Shown here piece by piece: positions 7,970 to 19,467 of a stretch of 37,295 bases of DNA; within the stretch, counting starts at the first letter, position 1, and the number at the start of each line of letters is the position of its first letter. The stretch comes from Betaproteobacteria bacterium RIFCSPLOWO2_12_FULL_68_20 (lineage in GTDB: Bacteria; Pseudomonadota; Gammaproteobacteria; Burkholderiales; SG8-39). The notes beneath the pieces are model-generated. The model did no database searches. It was not told the DNA's origin and worked only from the letters and a program-made list of their open reading frames with translations. The stretch is taken from contig MERQ01000108.1 in assembly GCA_001770655.1 (NCBI GenBank), positions 1 through 37,295 on the forward strand, written 5' to 3'. The translations under genes and the position numbers were made by a program.

Positions 7970-9034
7970 TTACCGCCGTGAAAGAGCGGCGCTAAGTTTG
8001 TGGCCAGCTTCGCGTAGCGTCCTCTCAGTCGTCGGCCAATCGATGCACGCATCGGTGATGGAAACGCCATAGCGGAGTTTCGAGCGCTCGACCAACGGCT
8101 GGTTGCCCCACTCGAGGTTGGATTCGATCATCGCGCCGACGATGGAGCGGTTGCCCTCGACGATCTGGTGAACGACGTCGGCGAACACGAGCGGCTGGCG
8201 GGCGGGGTCTTTGCCGCTATTGCCGTGGGAGCAATCCACCATGATGCTGCGCGGCAGGCCCGCGCGCTCGAGCTCTTGCTCTGTGAGGGTGACGGAGGCG
8301 GTGTCGTAGTTGGGTGCGGCGCCGCCGCGCAGCACGATGTGGGCGTACTTGTTCCCCCGGGTGTAGGTGAGCGCGCAGCGGCCCTCGGGGTCGATGCCGA
8401 GGAAGGCATGCGGTTGCGACACCGACAGCAGCGCGTTGATGGCCACCGTGCGACTGCCGTCGGTGCCGTTCTTGATGCCGACCGGCATGGAAAGCCCGCT
8501 CGCCATCTCGCGGTGGGTCTGGGACTCGGTGGTGCGCGCGCCGATGGCGCTCCACGAGACCAGATCCGCGAGGTATTGCGGGGTGATCGGATCGAGCGCC
8601 TCGGTGCCGCAGGGAAGGCCGAGCTCGTTCAAGTCGAGGAGCAGCCGCCGCGCGATGCGCAGGCCCTTCTCGATGTGGAAGGAGTCGTCGAGGTCGGGGT
8701 CGTTGACGAGGCCCTTCCAGCCGACCGTGGTGCGCGGCTTCTCGAAGTACACGCGCATGACGAGGAACATCGTGTCGGCGATTTCCTTCGCGAGCGCGGC
8801 GAGCCGCCGGCCGTAGTCGAGCGCGGCCTGCGGATCGTGGATCGAGCAGGGGCCGACGACGACGAAAAGGCGCGGGTCGGCGCGGTCCAGGATGCGCTTG
8901 ATGGCGTCGCGGCCGGCGAGGACGTTCTTCTTCGCGGCCTCCGAGAGCGGCAGCTCGTCGTGGAGCCGCTCGGGCGAGACCAGGCGCACCTGGTTGACGA
9001 CGTTGAGGTCGTCGACCTGGGGCGTGCGGAACAT
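7970..9034 (-). CDS. aroG: 3-deoxy-7-phosphoheptulonate synthase (DAHP synthase, AroFGH class)
   Basis: Condenses phosphoenolpyruvate and erythrose 4-phosphate in the first step of the shikimate pathway. The 354 residues are the usual class I AroFGH length. Visible motifs are VVVGPCSIHDP (metal Cys63), MRVYFEKPRTTVGWKGLVND (PEP site), GARTTESQTHREMASG, GIKNGTDG, and MVDCSHGNSGKDP (metal His). The residues that set Phe, Tyr or Trp feedback were not resolved, so the aroG symbol stands for the group. The cbiX stop lies 9 bp upstream on the same strand, so the gene may be the last of a three-gene minus-strand operon. Confidence 0.92.
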   Translation of the reverse strand: MFRTPQVDDLNVVNQVRLVSPERLHDELPLSEAAKKNVLAGRDAIKRILDRADPRLFVVVGPCSIHDPQAALDYGRRLAALAKEIADTMFLVMRVYFEKPRTTVGWKGLVNDPDLDDSFHIEKGLRIARRLLLDLNELGLPCGTEALDPITPQYLADLVSWSAIGARTTESQTHREMASGLSMPVGIKNGTDGSRTVAINALLSVSQPHAFLGIDPEGRCALTYTRGNKYAHIVLRGGAAPNYDTASVTLTEQELERAGLPRSIMVDCSHGNSGKDPARQPLVFADVVHQIVEGNRSIVGAMIESNLEWGNQPLVERSKLRYGVSITDACIDWPTTERTLREAGHKLSAALSRR

Positions 9035-9043
9035 CGGCCTAGT

Positions 9044-9397
9044 CTACCGGTCTGCTGCGATGGCGGCGGCGATCGCCTCGACCACCGCGCCCTGCTCGCC
9101 GATCGCGGGCTCGATCGTGATGTTCACGCCCGGGTGCTCGTGGAGGAGCCCGGGGAGATCCTCCTTGACGTGGCCGCCCGGGCCGAGAAAGAGCGGAACA
9201 ACCCGTATGGCGCCGACCCCGTCGGCGGCGAGCGCGTCGATCGCCTCGCGCAGTGTGGGCCGCATCCGCTCCAGATAGGCGACCCTGACCTGCACCTTGG
9301 GCAGTTTCTTCGACAGCGCGTCCGCGATGCGCTCGAACGGCCGCGCCCACCCAGGCTCGCGCGAGCCGTGGGCGAAAAGGACGATTGCTTCCTTCAA
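9044..9397 (-). CDS. cbiX: Single-domain sirohydrochlorin chelatase, CbiX-like
   Basis: 117-residue protein of the CbiX-short/SirB kind, which inserts Fe or Co into sirohydrochlorin for siroheme or cobalamin synthesis. It has IVLFAHGSREPGW near the start (metal-binding His10) and FLGPGGHVKEDLPGLL (second His), followed by the acidic-rich NITIEPAIGEQ. The start is TTG at 9397 in a TTGA overlap with the esterase stop. The much longer open frame upstream is a shadow of the esterase. Whether it is iron- or cobalt-specific cannot be told. Confidence 0.85.
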   Translation of the reverse strand: MKEAIVLFAHGSREPGWARPFERIADALSKKLPKVQVRVAYLERMRPTLREAIDALAADGVGAIRVVPLFLGPGGHVKEDLPGLLHEHPGVNITIEPAIGEQGAVVEAIAAAIAADR

Positions 9398-10062
9398 TGC
9401 AGCGTGGCGCGGCGGCGCTCGTAGATGCCCTGCAGCAGCCGCAGCGACCCCAGCGAGATCGCGCGGTGCGTGAGCGCGTGGCCGAGGTCCTCGACGATGT
9501 CGAGTGTGACCGGAACATGCAGCGCCTCGAGCACGCGTGCGGCGCGCTCGGCGTACACGCGCGAGACCACCGAATCGACCTCGCCGTGCACCAGGTGGAT
9601 GCGCGAGGGGATGCGGCTCCCGGTGCGCGGCAGGCTGGCGAAGCGCGATGAGAACGCGACTACCGCGCCCGCGAGCCCGGGAAACGCCTTCACGGCTTCG
9701 AGCGCGACCGTGCCGCCCTGCGAGAAGCCGATCAGCACGGTGCGGTTCGCCGCAACGCCGAAATTGGTCTGCTCGCGCCGCACCAGGTCCTCGAAGTCCG
9801 GCAGCATCGCTGCGACGCGCTCGCGGTGGTTGTCGACGTTCAGGCCGCGCGTCGGGTACCAGTCCTGCGGTGCGCCGCCGCGCGCGTCCGGGTCGAAGCC
9901 GCTCGGCAGCACCAGCACGGCGCTCGGGAAGCGCGCCTGGAAGCGGAAGGCGATCGGCACCATCGACTGCGCGGTGGCGCCGCAGCCGTGCAGGAAGACG
10001 AAGAGGTGATTCGCCGGGTGATCCTGGGTGGGAGCGAAGCGGAACACCCGGCCGGAGGACAT
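9394..10062 (-). CDS. ypfH: Carboxylesterase/phospholipase, YpfH-like alpha/beta hydrolase
   Basis: 222-residue serine hydrolase of the phospholipase/carboxylesterase family (Pfam abhydrolase_2). It has FLHGCGATAQSM (24-35, oxyanion region), the nucleophile elbow GFSQGG with Ser114, Asp163 in HGEVDSVV and His195 in DLGHALTH. The length and QDWYPTRG segment fit E. coli YpfH. The natural substrate is unknown. A GGAGTAAC lies rather far upstream of the ATG, so the start is only moderately supported. The chelatase gene follows with a TTGA overlap. Confidence 0.8.
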   Translation of the reverse strand: MSSGRVFRFAPTQDHPANHLFVFLHGCGATAQSMVPIAFRFQARFPSAVLVLPSGFDPDARGGAPQDWYPTRGLNVDNHRERVAAMLPDFEDLVRREQTNFGVAANRTVLIGFSQGGTVALEAVKAFPGLAGAVVAFSSRFASLPRTGSRIPSRIHLVHGEVDSVVSRVYAERAARVLEALHVPVTLDIVEDLGHALTHRAISLGSLRLLQGIYERRRATLH

Positions 10063-10070
10063 GCGGGGGA

Positions 10071-10099
10071 TTGTTACTCCGCAAGCTCGTTTCTGTAAA
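10071..10099 (+). promoter_or_regulatory. Candidate sigma-70 promoter for the ABC exporter gene
   Basis: TTGTTA (10071-10076) and TGTAAA (10094-10099), each 4/6 to consensus, are separated by exactly 17 bp and lie 28 bp before the ATG at 10128, in the AT-richer part of the divergent gap with the esterase gene. Confidence 0.4.
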
Positions 10100-10127
10100 C
10101 TGATTCAGGTCCTTTCTCAGGTACGCC

Positions 10128-11837
10128 ATGGCAACCAACCGATTTCTCAAGGCTTTCTGGGTGCTCGCCAGGCCCTACTGGGTGTCCGAGCAGCGCGCGA
10201 AGGGTCTCGGGCTCCTGGCGGCCGTGGTGGGCCTGTCGCTCGGGCTGGTGTGGATCAACGTGCAGCTCAACGCCTGGTACAACGACTTCTACAACTCGAT
10301 CCAGGAAAAGCGCCTGGACGACTTCTATGCGTTGATCGGTTACTTCCTGCTCCTTGCGCTCATCTACATCGCCGCGGCGGTGTACCGCCTGTATTTGCGC
10401 CAGATGCTCGAGATCGAATGGCGCACCTGGCTGAACGAGCGCTTGCTCGCGGACTGGCTGAAGGACCGCGCCTACTACCAGCTGCAGCTTCTGGACCGCG
10501 GCACCGACAACCCGGACCAGCGCATCGCGGACGACCTGCGCCTGTTCGTCGATTCGACGCTGATCCTCGGCCTGGGGCTGCTCTCGGCGGTGGTGACGCT
10601 CGTCTCGTTCATCACCATCCTGTGGGCGCTCTCCGGCGCGATCACGCTCGCCGGCATGACGATCCCGGGCTACATGGTCTGGTTCGCGGTGCTCTACGCG
10701 CTCGCCGGCTCGGTGCTCACCCACGCGATCGGCAGGCCGCTCATCGGGCTCAACTTCAACCAGCAGCGCTACGAGGCCGACTATCGCTTCTCGCTGGTGC
10801 GGCTGCGCGAGAACAGCGAAGGCGTCGCGCTCTACACGGGCGAGCAGGAAGAGCTCGGCAACTTCCGCGAGCGCTTCCGCTACGTGATCTCCAACTGGTG
10901 GGGGATCATGAAAAAGCAGAAGCAGCTCGGCTGGTTCACCAACTTCTACGCACAGATCGCGGTGGTCTTCCCGTTCGTCGTCGCCGCGCCGCGCTACTTC
11001 TCCGGCGCGATCCAGCTCGGCGGCCTGATGCAGATCGCGCAGGCGTTCGGGCAGGTGCAGAGCGCGCTGTCCTGGTTCATCGACGTGTATCCGGCGTTCG
11101 CGGAGTGGAAGGCGACCGTGGACCGGCTCACCGGCTTCACCTCGTCGCTGGCGCGCGTGCGCGAAGAGGCGGCGCGCCTGGACGGCGAGCGGGCCGAAGG
11201 CGCGACCGATGCGCTTTCCACCGAAGGGCTCGCGCTCGAGCTGCCGCAGGGCGTGCCGCTGCTGACGCCTACGACGCTCGAATTCAGGCGCGGCGAGCAC
11301 GTGCTGGTGAGCGGTCCCTCCGGTGCGGGCAAGAGCACGCTGTTCCGCGCCCTGGCGGGAATCTGGCCCTATTGGCGCGGCCGCGTGAAGCTGCCCAGGG
11401 GAGCGCGCCTGCTGTTCCTGCCGCAGAAGCCTTATCTGCCGATCGGCGCGCTCAAGCACGTCGTGTGCTATCCGGCGCAGGCCGCCAGCTTCGCGGACGC
11501 GGACGTGCGCGATGCGCTCGCCGCGGTCGGGCTCGGACATTTCTCGGGCGACCTGGAGCGTCGCGAGAACTGGGCGCAGCTGCTCTCGGGCGGCGAGCAG
11601 CAGCGTCTCGCGTTCGCGCGCGCGCTGCTCAACCGGCCCGACTGGCTGTTTCTCGACGAGGCGACGGCATCGCTGCCCGCGGAGGCGCAGGCGGCGCTTT
11701 ACCGGCTGCTGCGCGAGCGCTTGCCGGCCACCACGCTGGTGTCGATCAGCCACCACCTGGAGCTCGCCGAGTACCACCCGCGGCGCCTGGCGTGGCGCGG
11801 CGCGGGTTCGCCGGCGCCGGCGCTCGCCGCCGCCTAG
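10128..11837 (+). CDS. ABC exporter, fused membrane and ATPase domains, SbmA/YddA type
   Basis: 569-residue half-transporter. An N-terminal SbmA/BacA-like membrane domain (about 1-330) has LNAWYNDFYNSIQEKRLDDF after the first helix, WRTWLNERLLADWLKDRAYY, NPDQRIADDLRLFVD and ENSEGVALYTGEQEE. All of these are characteristic of the YddA/BclA group and of peroxisomal ABCD proteins. The C-terminal ATPase has Walker A GPSGAGKST (396-404), signature LSGGEQQ (486-492) and Walker B DWLFLDEA. The substrate is unknown; relatives move peptides, fatty acyl groups or cobalamin. It is convergent with uvrA, with 19 bp between stops. Confidence 0.88.
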   Translation: MATNRFLKAFWVLARPYWVSEQRAKGLGLLAAVVGLSLGLVWINVQLNAWYNDFYNSIQEKRLDDFYALIGYFLLLALIYIAAAVYRLYLRQMLEIEWRTWLNERLLADWLKDRAYYQLQLLDRGTDNPDQRIADDLRLFVDSTLILGLGLLSAVVTLVSFITILWALSGAITLAGMTIPGYMVWFAVLYALAGSVLTHAIGRPLIGLNFNQQRYEADYRFSLVRLRENSEGVALYTGEQEELGNFRERFRYVISNWWGIMKKQKQLGWFTNFYAQIAVVFPFVVAAPRYFSGAIQLGGLMQIAQAFGQVQSALSWFIDVYPAFAEWKATVDRLTGFTSSLARVREEAARLDGERAEGATDALSTEGLALELPQGVPLLTPTTLEFRRGEHVLVSGPSGAGKSTLFRALAGIWPYWRGRVKLPRGARLLFLPQKPYLPIGALKHVVCYPAQAASFADADVRDALAAVGLGHFSGDLERRENWAQLLSGGEQQRLAFARALLNRPDWLFLDEATASLPAEAQAALYRLLRERLPATTLVSISHHLELAEYHPRRLAWRGAGSPAPALAAA

Positions 11838-11856
11838 GCTCTCACGGCGCGCCGTT

Positions 11857-14706
<2,850 letters not shown>

Positions 14707-14730
14707 GAATCGGGACGCGAAAAATAAACT

Positions 14731-14739
14731 TGCTACTAT
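14731..14739 (+). promoter_or_regulatory. Possible extended -10 in the uvrA/MFS divergent gap
   Basis: TGCTACTAT (TGn plus TACTAT at 14734-14739) lies in an AT-rich patch about 48 bp before the MFS ATG. The reverse strand reads TATAGT at nearly the same place, so the patch could serve both directions. No convincing -35 was seen. Confidence 0.3.
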
Positions 14740-14786
14740 AGCGCCGTTCGCTTTCCCGCCGATACCCTTTCGTGGTCCCCGAACGC

Positions 14787-16142
14787 ATGAGTCCGGCCGA
14801 GCTGCGCGCCGGCGCGAGCCTCGCCGGCGTCTACGGCCTGCGCATGCTCGGGCTGTTCATCATCCTTCCCGTCTTTGCGGTGCATGCCGCCATGCTGGAG
14901 GGCGGCGGCGACCTCACCCTGGTCGGCATTGCGCTCGGCGTGTACGGGCTGTCGCAGGGCATTCTGCAGATTCCGTTCGGCATGGCCTCCGACCGGTGGG
15001 GCAGGAAGCCCCTGATCTACGCCGGCCTGCTCGTCTTCGCGGCAGGCAGCTTTCTCGGTATGGCGGCAGACGACATCTGGACCGCGATCGCGGCGCGCAC
15101 CCTGCAGGGAGCCGGCGCGATCAATTCGGTCGCCATGGCGCTCGCCGCGGACCTCACGCGGGAACAGCACCGCACCAAGATCATGGCCATGATCGGCGCC
15201 TCGATCGGGCTCATGTTCGCGCTGTCGCTCGTGGGGGCGCCGCTGCTCTACCGCGCGATCGGCATGGGCGGATTATTTGCCCTGACGGGGATGCTTTCGC
15301 TGGCCGCAGTGTGGGTCGTGAGGACGCAGGTGCCCGATCCGCCGCCCGCGCCGCGCGAGGGGGAGCAGGCCGGCACGTCGCCCGCGGCGCTTCTCGACCC
15401 GGAGCTGCTGCGCCTGAACGCCGGTATCTTCATCCTGCACGTCATTCTGTACGCGATGTTCGTGGTGGTGCCGCCGCGCCTGGTCGATGCCGGCCTGCCG
15501 CTTGCCGATCACTGGAAAATGTACCTGCCGGTCGTGCTCGCCTCGTTCGCCCTCATGATCCCTGCCGTCATGTATGTCGACCGGCGCAATCGCCCGAAGC
15601 CGGTGCTTGTGGGCGCGGTCGTGCTGCTGGTCGGCGTCGAGGCGGCGCTCGGCGCGGCGCCATCGGGAGTCGCGACGCTCGCCGCGCTCATGCTCGCATT
15701 CTTCGTCGCATTCAACGTGCTCGAGGCGCTGCTTCCGTCCCTGGTGTCGCGCGTCGCACCGGCGCAGGGGCGTGGGGTGGCGATCGGCGTGTACAACACC
15801 ACGCAGACACTCGGGGTATTCTTCGGCGGTCTGCTCGGCGGGTGGGTCGCGGGGAACTTTGGCGCCCGGGCCGTGTTCGCGGCCTGCGCGGGGCTCGCCG
15901 CACTGTGGCTCGCCGCGGCTGCCGGCATGCGGTCGGCGCCGGCTCCGGTCAACCAACTTTCGAGTCTGACGTTTTCCATTGCGACGGGCGTCGAGACCAC
16001 GGGGCTGCGCGAGGCGCTGGCGCGCGTTCGCGGCGTGCGCGAGGCCGAGGTGCTCGCGCACGAGCGCATCGCGCGGCTCAAGGTGGTGCCCGGCCAGTGG
16101 GACGAGGGCAGCGTGCGTAAACTTGTTGCGGGCGAAACGTAG
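14787..16142 (+). CDS. yajR: Major facilitator superfamily transporter with C-terminal YAM-like domain, YajR type
   Basis: About 451 residues. Twelve hydrophobic segments run to about residue 385, with the MFS motif A variant [17 protein letters not shown] in loop 2-3 and [16 protein letters not shown] after it. The last ~65 residues ([20 protein letters not shown], then an ARVRGV.EAEV segment and [10 protein letters not shown]) form a ferredoxin-like tail like the YAM domain of E. coli YajR. The substrate is unknown. The start is uncertain: a GTG at 14772 adds five residues and neither has a clear Shine-Dalgarno. I prefer the ATG (MSPAELRAG), which fits homologues. It is followed by ssb after 14 bp. 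Confidence 0.85.
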   Translation: MSPAELRAGASLAGVYGLRMLGLFIILPVFAVHAAMLEGGGDLTLVGIALGVYGLSQGILQIPFGMASDRWGRKPLIYAGLLVFAAGSFLGMAADDIWTAIAARTLQGAGAINSVAMALAADLTREQHRTKIMAMIGASIGLMFALSLVGAPLLYRAIGMGGLFALTGMLSLAAVWVVRTQVPDPPPAPREGEQAGTSPAALLDPELLRLNAGIFILHVILYAMFVVVPPRLVDAGLPLADHWKMYLPVVLASFALMIPAVMYVDRRNRPKPVLVGAVVLLVGVEAALGAAPSGVATLAALMLAFFVAFNVLEALLPSLVSRVAPAQGRGVAIGVYNTTQTLGVFFGGLLGGWVAGNFGARAVFAACAGLAALWLAAAAGMRSAPAPVNQLSSLTFSIATGVETTGLREALARVRGVREAEVLAHERIARLKVVPGQWDEGSVRKLVAGET

Positions 16143-16156
16143 AATAGGGAGGCGTC

Positions 16157-16621
16157 ATGGCATCCGTGAACAAAGTGATCCTGGTGGGAAACCTCGGGGC
16201 CGACCCCGAGACTCGCTATCTGCCGAGCGGCGAGGGCGTGACGAATATCCGCGTCGCGACCACCGATCGCTGGAAGGACAAGGCGAGCGGCGAGCAGAAG
16301 GAGGCGACCGAGTGGCACCGCATCGCGTTCTTCGGGCGCCTGGCGGAGATCGCCGGCGAGTACCTGAAGAAGGGCTCGCAGGTCTACATCGAGGGCCGCA
16401 TCCGCACCCGCAAGTGGCAGGACAAGGAGGGCCATGACCGCTACTCGACCGAGATCGTCGCCGACACGATGCAGATGCTTGGCCGGCGCGAGGGGGCGGG
16501 AGAGGCGCGCGGGGAGCCGGCCGCCGGCGCGAAGAGCGAGCCCAAGGACGAGCCCAAGGCCGCTGCGGCCAAGAAGCCCGCCGGCAAGTTCGACGACATG
16601 GAAGACGACATCCCGTTCTGA
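16157..16621 (+). CDS. ssb: Single-stranded DNA-binding protein
   Basis: 154-residue SSB that coats single-stranded DNA and recruits replication and repair proteins. The OB fold starts [20 protein letters not shown], with [22 protein letters not shown] and [17 protein letters not shown] (about 1-107). A disordered Lys/Pro/Ala/Glu linker follows and ends in the acidic partner-binding tip [16 protein letters not shown] Shine-Dalgarno lies 5 nt before the ATG. It is close behind the MFS gene, a common betaproteobacterial arrangement next to uvrA. Confidence 0.96.
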   Translation: MASVNKVILVGNLGADPETRYLPSGEGVTNIRVATTDRWKDKASGEQKEATEWHRIAFFGRLAEIAGEYLKKGSQVYIEGRIRTRKWQDKEGHDRYSTEIVADTMQMLGRREGAGEARGEPAAGAKSEPKDEPKAAAAKKPAGKFDDMEDDIPF

Positions 16622-16649
16622 GCGGGTCTGTCGGGTATAATTCACCCGC
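16622..16649 (+). promoter_or_regulatory. fmdB promoter -10 within an inverted repeat
   Basis: A perfect TATAAT (16636-16641) lies 25 bp before fmdB. It is bracketed by GCGGGT (16622-16627) and ACCCGC (16644-16649), and also by the tighter CGGGT/ACCCG pair. No consensus -35 was found. The -10 is good; operator function is a guess. Confidence 0.45.
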
Positions 16650-16666
16650 AAATCAGAGGCATAGGA

Positions 16667-17026
16667 ATGCCGATCTACGAATACCGCTGCGCCGAATGCG
16701 GCTTCCAGGACGAGTACCTGCAAAAGGTCTCGGAGCCGCCGATGAGCGTCTGCCCCTCCTGCGGCAAGGCCTCGTTCGCGAAGCTCCTGAGCGCTGCGGG
16801 CTTCCAGTTGAAGGGCAGTGGCTGGTACGCGACCGACTTCCGGAACAGCGGCAAGAAGCCGGTCGCCAAGCCGGGCGAAAGCAAGGCCGACGCGAAGGTC
16901 GAGGCGAAATCGGACGCGAAGGCCGAGGCGAAATCGGACGCGAAGGCCGAGGCGAAATCGGACGCGAAGGCCGACGCCGCGCCGGCGAGCGGACAGGGCG
17001 CCTGCTCGGCCTGCACGACCGACTGA
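16667..17026 (+). CDS. FmdB-family zinc-ribbon protein with repetitive Ala/Lys tail
   Basis: 119 residues. The N-terminus MPIYEYRCAECGFQDEYLQK with Cys8, Cys11, Cys29 and Cys32 is the FmdB/CxxC_CxxC_SSSS regulatory-type zinc ribbon, and GFQLKGSGWYATDF follows as usual. From about residue 70 there is a low-complexity tail made of eight-residue repeats (DAKAEAKS) coded by a 24-bp tandem repeat, closing with CSAC. The function of the family is poorly defined. It ends at an intrinsic terminator and has its own -10, so it is probably transcribed alone. Confidence 0.88.
   Translation: MPIYEYRCAECGFQDEYLQKVSEPPMSVCPSCGKASFAKLLSAAGFQLKGSGWYATDFRNSGKKPVAKPGESKADAKVEAKSDAKAEAKSDAKAEAKSDAKADAAPASGQGACSACTTD
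16889..16974 (+). repeat. 24-bp tandem repeat in fmdB
   Basis: Three full 24-bp units start at 16889, 16913 and 16937, followed by a 14-bp partial unit at 16961. The first unit differs from the others by one base (ggtc/ggcc). Each unit starts GACGCGAAGG and encodes the peptide DAKAEAKS (DAKVEAKS in unit 1), so copy-number change would keep the reading frame. Confidence 0.95.
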
Positions 17027-17048
17027 GCGCACAATACACACCCGACCG

Positions 17049-17072
17049 GCCCGGCGCGAGCCGGGCTTTTTT
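17049..17072 (+). terminator. Intrinsic terminator after fmdB
   Basis: GCCCGGC (17049-17055), loop GCGA, then GCCGGGC (17060-17066), followed directly by six T. It is a textbook Rho-independent terminator 23 bp after the fmdB stop and only 33 bp before the DUF502 start. Confidence 0.88.
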
Positions 17073-17105
17073 GTTTCCGGAATCTGCCGCGACGTCTTTG
17101 GTCCC

Positions 17106-17699
17106 TTGAGAAAATACCTCATCACCGGCCTGCTCATCTGGATCCCGCTGGTCATCACGATCTGGGTGCTCAAGCTCGTCGTCGACGTGCTCGACCAGTC
17201 GCTGCTGCTGCTGCCGCCCGCGTTCCGCACCGAGCAATGGCTCGGCATCCACGTCCCGGGCATGGGGGTGGTGATGACGCTGGTGATCGTGTTCGTGACC
17301 GGGGTGTTCGCCACCAATTTTTTCGGCGCGCGAATGGTGCAGCTGTGGCACGAGGTGCTGCACCGCATCCCGGTGGTGAATTCGATCTACTCGAGCGTCA
17401 AGCAGATTTCCGACACCCTGTTCTCGTCGGGCAGCCAGGCCTTCCGCAAGGCGCTGCTGGTGCAGTGGCCGCGCGACGGCATGTGGACGATCGCGTTCCA
17501 GACCGGCACGCCGGGCGCCGGCGTCACCGGGCGGCTGCAGGGCGAATTCCTGAGCGTGTACGTGCCGACGACGCCGAACCCGACCGGCGGCTACTTCATC
17601 ATCGTGGCGCGCCAGGACGTGATCGAGCTCGACATGACGGTGGACCAGGCGCTCAAGTACGTCATCTCGATGGGCGTCGTGCCGCCGAACGGCCGTTAG
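17106..17699 (+). CDS. DUF502-family inner-membrane protein
   Basis: About 197 residues. Two N-terminal transmembrane helices are visible: [20 protein letters not shown] and, after a short loop with [29 protein letters not shown] soluble part follows, with [20 protein letters not shown] and [17 protein letters not shown], both typical of DUF502. No molecular function is known. The start is TTG at 17106 (LRKYLITG). No ATG or GTG fits and no clear Shine-Dalgarno is present, so the exact start is uncertain. It lies 13 bp before aspS, a conserved neighbour in betaproteobacteria. Confidence 0.85.
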   Translation: MRKYLITGLLIWIPLVITIWVLKLVVDVLDQSLLLLPPAFRTEQWLGIHVPGMGVVMTLVIVFVTGVFATNFFGARMVQLWHEVLHRIPVVNSIYSSVKQISDTLFSSGSQAFRKALLVQWPRDGMWTIAFQTGTPGAGVTGRLQGEFLSVYVPTTPNPTGGYFIIVARQDVIELDMTVDQALKYVISMGVVPPNGR

Positions 17700-17712
17700 C
17701 GAAGCCTCCCGG

Positions 17713-19467
17713 ATGCGGACCCACTATTGCGGCGAGCTCTCCACCGCGCTGCTCGACCGGGCGGTGACGCTGACCGGCTGGGCGCACCGCCGGCGCGACC
17801 ACGGGGGGGTGATCTTCATCGACCTGCGCGACCGCGAAGGCCTCGCGCAGGTGGTATGCGACCCGGACCGGCCCGAGGCGTTCCGCGTGGCCGAAAACGT
17901 CCGCAACGAGTTCGTGCTCCAGGTGACGGGCAAGGTGCGCCGGCGCCCCGAGGGCACGGTGAACCCGGATCTGCGCACCGGCGAGGTCGAGGTGCTGGCG
18001 CAGCAGCTGGAGATCCTCAACCCGTCGCACACGCCGCCCTTCCAGATCGACGAGGACAATCTCTCGGAGAACACCCGGCTCACCTATCGCGTCCTCGACC
18101 TCAGGCGCGAGCCGATGCAGAGGAACCTGCGCCTTCGCTACCGAGTGGCGATGGCGGTGCGCGGCTACCTCGACGAGCAGGGCTTCATCGACATCGAGAC
18201 GCCGATGCTCACGCGCTCGACCCCCGAGGGCGCGCGCGACTACCTCGTGCCGAGCCGCGTGCACCCCGGAGAGTTCTACGCGCTGCCGCAGTCGCCGCAG
18301 CTGTTCAAGCAGCTGCTCATGGTGGCGGGGTTCGACCGCTACTACCAGATCGTGAAGTGCTTCCGCGACGAGGACCTGCGCGCCGACCGCCAGCCCGAGT
18401 TCACGCAGATCGACCTCGAGATGTCATTCCTCGACGAGCGCGCCATCCAGGACCTGACGGAGGGGTTGATCCGCCGCGTGTTCCGCAACGTGCTGGGCGA
18501 GGAGCTTCCCGAGCCGTTTCCGCGGCTCACCCACGCCCAGGCGCTCGAGCGCTACGGCTCGGACAAGCCGGACCTGCGCGTGCCGCTGGAGCTCACCGAG
18601 CTCACCGAGCTCATGAAATCGGTCGAGTTCAAGGTGTTCCGCCAGGCCGCCGAGCTGCCCGGCGGCCGGGTTGCCGCCTTGAAAACAAGCTGCGAGCTCA
18701 CGCGCAAGGAAATCGACGACTACACGGCGTACGTCGCCAACTTCGGCGCGAAAGGGCTCGCCTACATCAAGGTGAATCCCGACGGCCTGCAGTCGCCGAT
18801 CGTCAAGTTCCTGCCGGAAGGCGTGCTGCAGCAGATCGTTTCGCGAACCGGCGCCAAGGCCGGCGACCTGATCTTCTTCGGCGCCGACCGCGCGAAGATC
18901 GTCAACGACGCGCTCGCGGCGCTGCGCGCAAAGCTCGGCCAGGACAAGGGCCTCGCGCAGAAGGGCTGGCGGCCGCTGTGGGTGGTCGATTTCCCGCTGT
19001 TCGAGTGGGACGAGACAGAAAAGCGCTGGGCGCCGGTGCATCACCCGTTCACCTCGCCGAAGAACGGGCACGAGGACCTGCTGGCGAGCGAGCCGGGACG
19101 GGCGCTGTCCAAGGGCTACGACCTGGTGCTGAACGGCTGGGAGATCGGCGGCGGCTCGGTGCGCATCCACCGCGCCGAGGTGCAGTCGAAGGTGTTCGAT
19201 GCGCTCGGCATCTCGGCCGAGGAGGCGCGCGCGAAGTTCGGGTTCCTGCTCGACAACCTGCAATTCGGCGCGCCGCCGCACGGCGGCATCGCCCTCGGCC
19301 TCGACCGGCTGGTGGCGCTCATGGCGGGCGCCGACTCGATCCGCGACGTGATCGCGTTTCCCAAGACGCAGCGCGCCCAGTGCCTGCTCACGCAGGCGCC
19401 CAGCCCGGTGGACGAGAAGCAGCTGCGCGAGCTGGGGCTGCGCCTCAGGGAGCCGCCGCAGGCTTGA
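17713..19467 (+). CDS. aspS: Aspartyl-tRNA synthetase, probably non-discriminating Asp/Asn type
   Basis: 584-residue class II synthetase. The N-terminal anticodon-binding OB domain (about 1-105) has [20 protein letters not shown]. Catalytic motifs are [20 protein letters not shown] (motif 1), [20 protein letters not shown] (motif 2) and [15 protein letters not shown] (motif 3), with the bacterial GAD insertion in between. His30 and Gly81 match residues which, from memory, mark the P. aeruginosa-type AspRS that also charges tRNA-Asn. If so, a GatCAB amidotransferase elsewhere would be needed. The nudB start overlaps its stop. Confidence 0.95.
   Translation: MRTHYCGELSTALLDRAVTLTGWAHRRRDHGGVIFIDLRDREGLAQVVCDPDRPEAFRVAENVRNEFVLQVTGKVRRRPEGTVNPDLRTGEVEVLAQQLEILNPSHTPPFQIDEDNLSENTRLTYRVLDLRREPMQRNLRLRYRVAMAVRGYLDEQGFIDIETPMLTRSTPEGARDYLVPSRVHPGEFYALPQSPQLFKQLLMVAGFDRYYQIVKCFRDEDLRADRQPEFTQIDLEMSFLDERAIQDLTEGLIRRVFRNVLGEELPEPFPRLTHAQALERYGSDKPDLRVPLELTELTELMKSVEFKVFRQAAELPGGRVAALKTSCELTRKEIDDYTAYVANFGAKGLAYIKVNPDGLQSPIVKFLPEGVLQQIVSRTGAKAGDLIFFGADRAKIVNDALAALRAKLGQDKGLAQKGWRPLWVVDFPLFEWDETEKRWAPVHHPFTSPKNGHEDLLASEPGRALSKGYDLVLNGWEIGGGSVRIHRAEVQSKVFDALGISAEEARAKFGFLLDNLQFGAPPHGGIALGLDRLVALMAGADSIRDVIAFPKTQRAQCLLTQAPSPVDEKQLRELGLRLREPPQA

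Noticed and set aside
11844-11855. Perfect 12-bp palindrome ACGGCGCGCCGT between the convergent stops of the ABC exporter gene and uvrA.
   Set aside because: No T tract on either side and no loop of workable size, so it is not a convincing bidirectional terminator. GC-only palindromes of this size occur by chance here.
14707-14786. A LexA (SOS) box for uvrA in the divergent gap.
   Set aside because: No CTGT-N8-ACAG or close variant was found; only AT-rich -10-like sequence is present.
16889-16974. Tandem repeats considered as a CRISPR array.
   Set aside because: Units are contiguous without spacers and lie in frame inside a gene.
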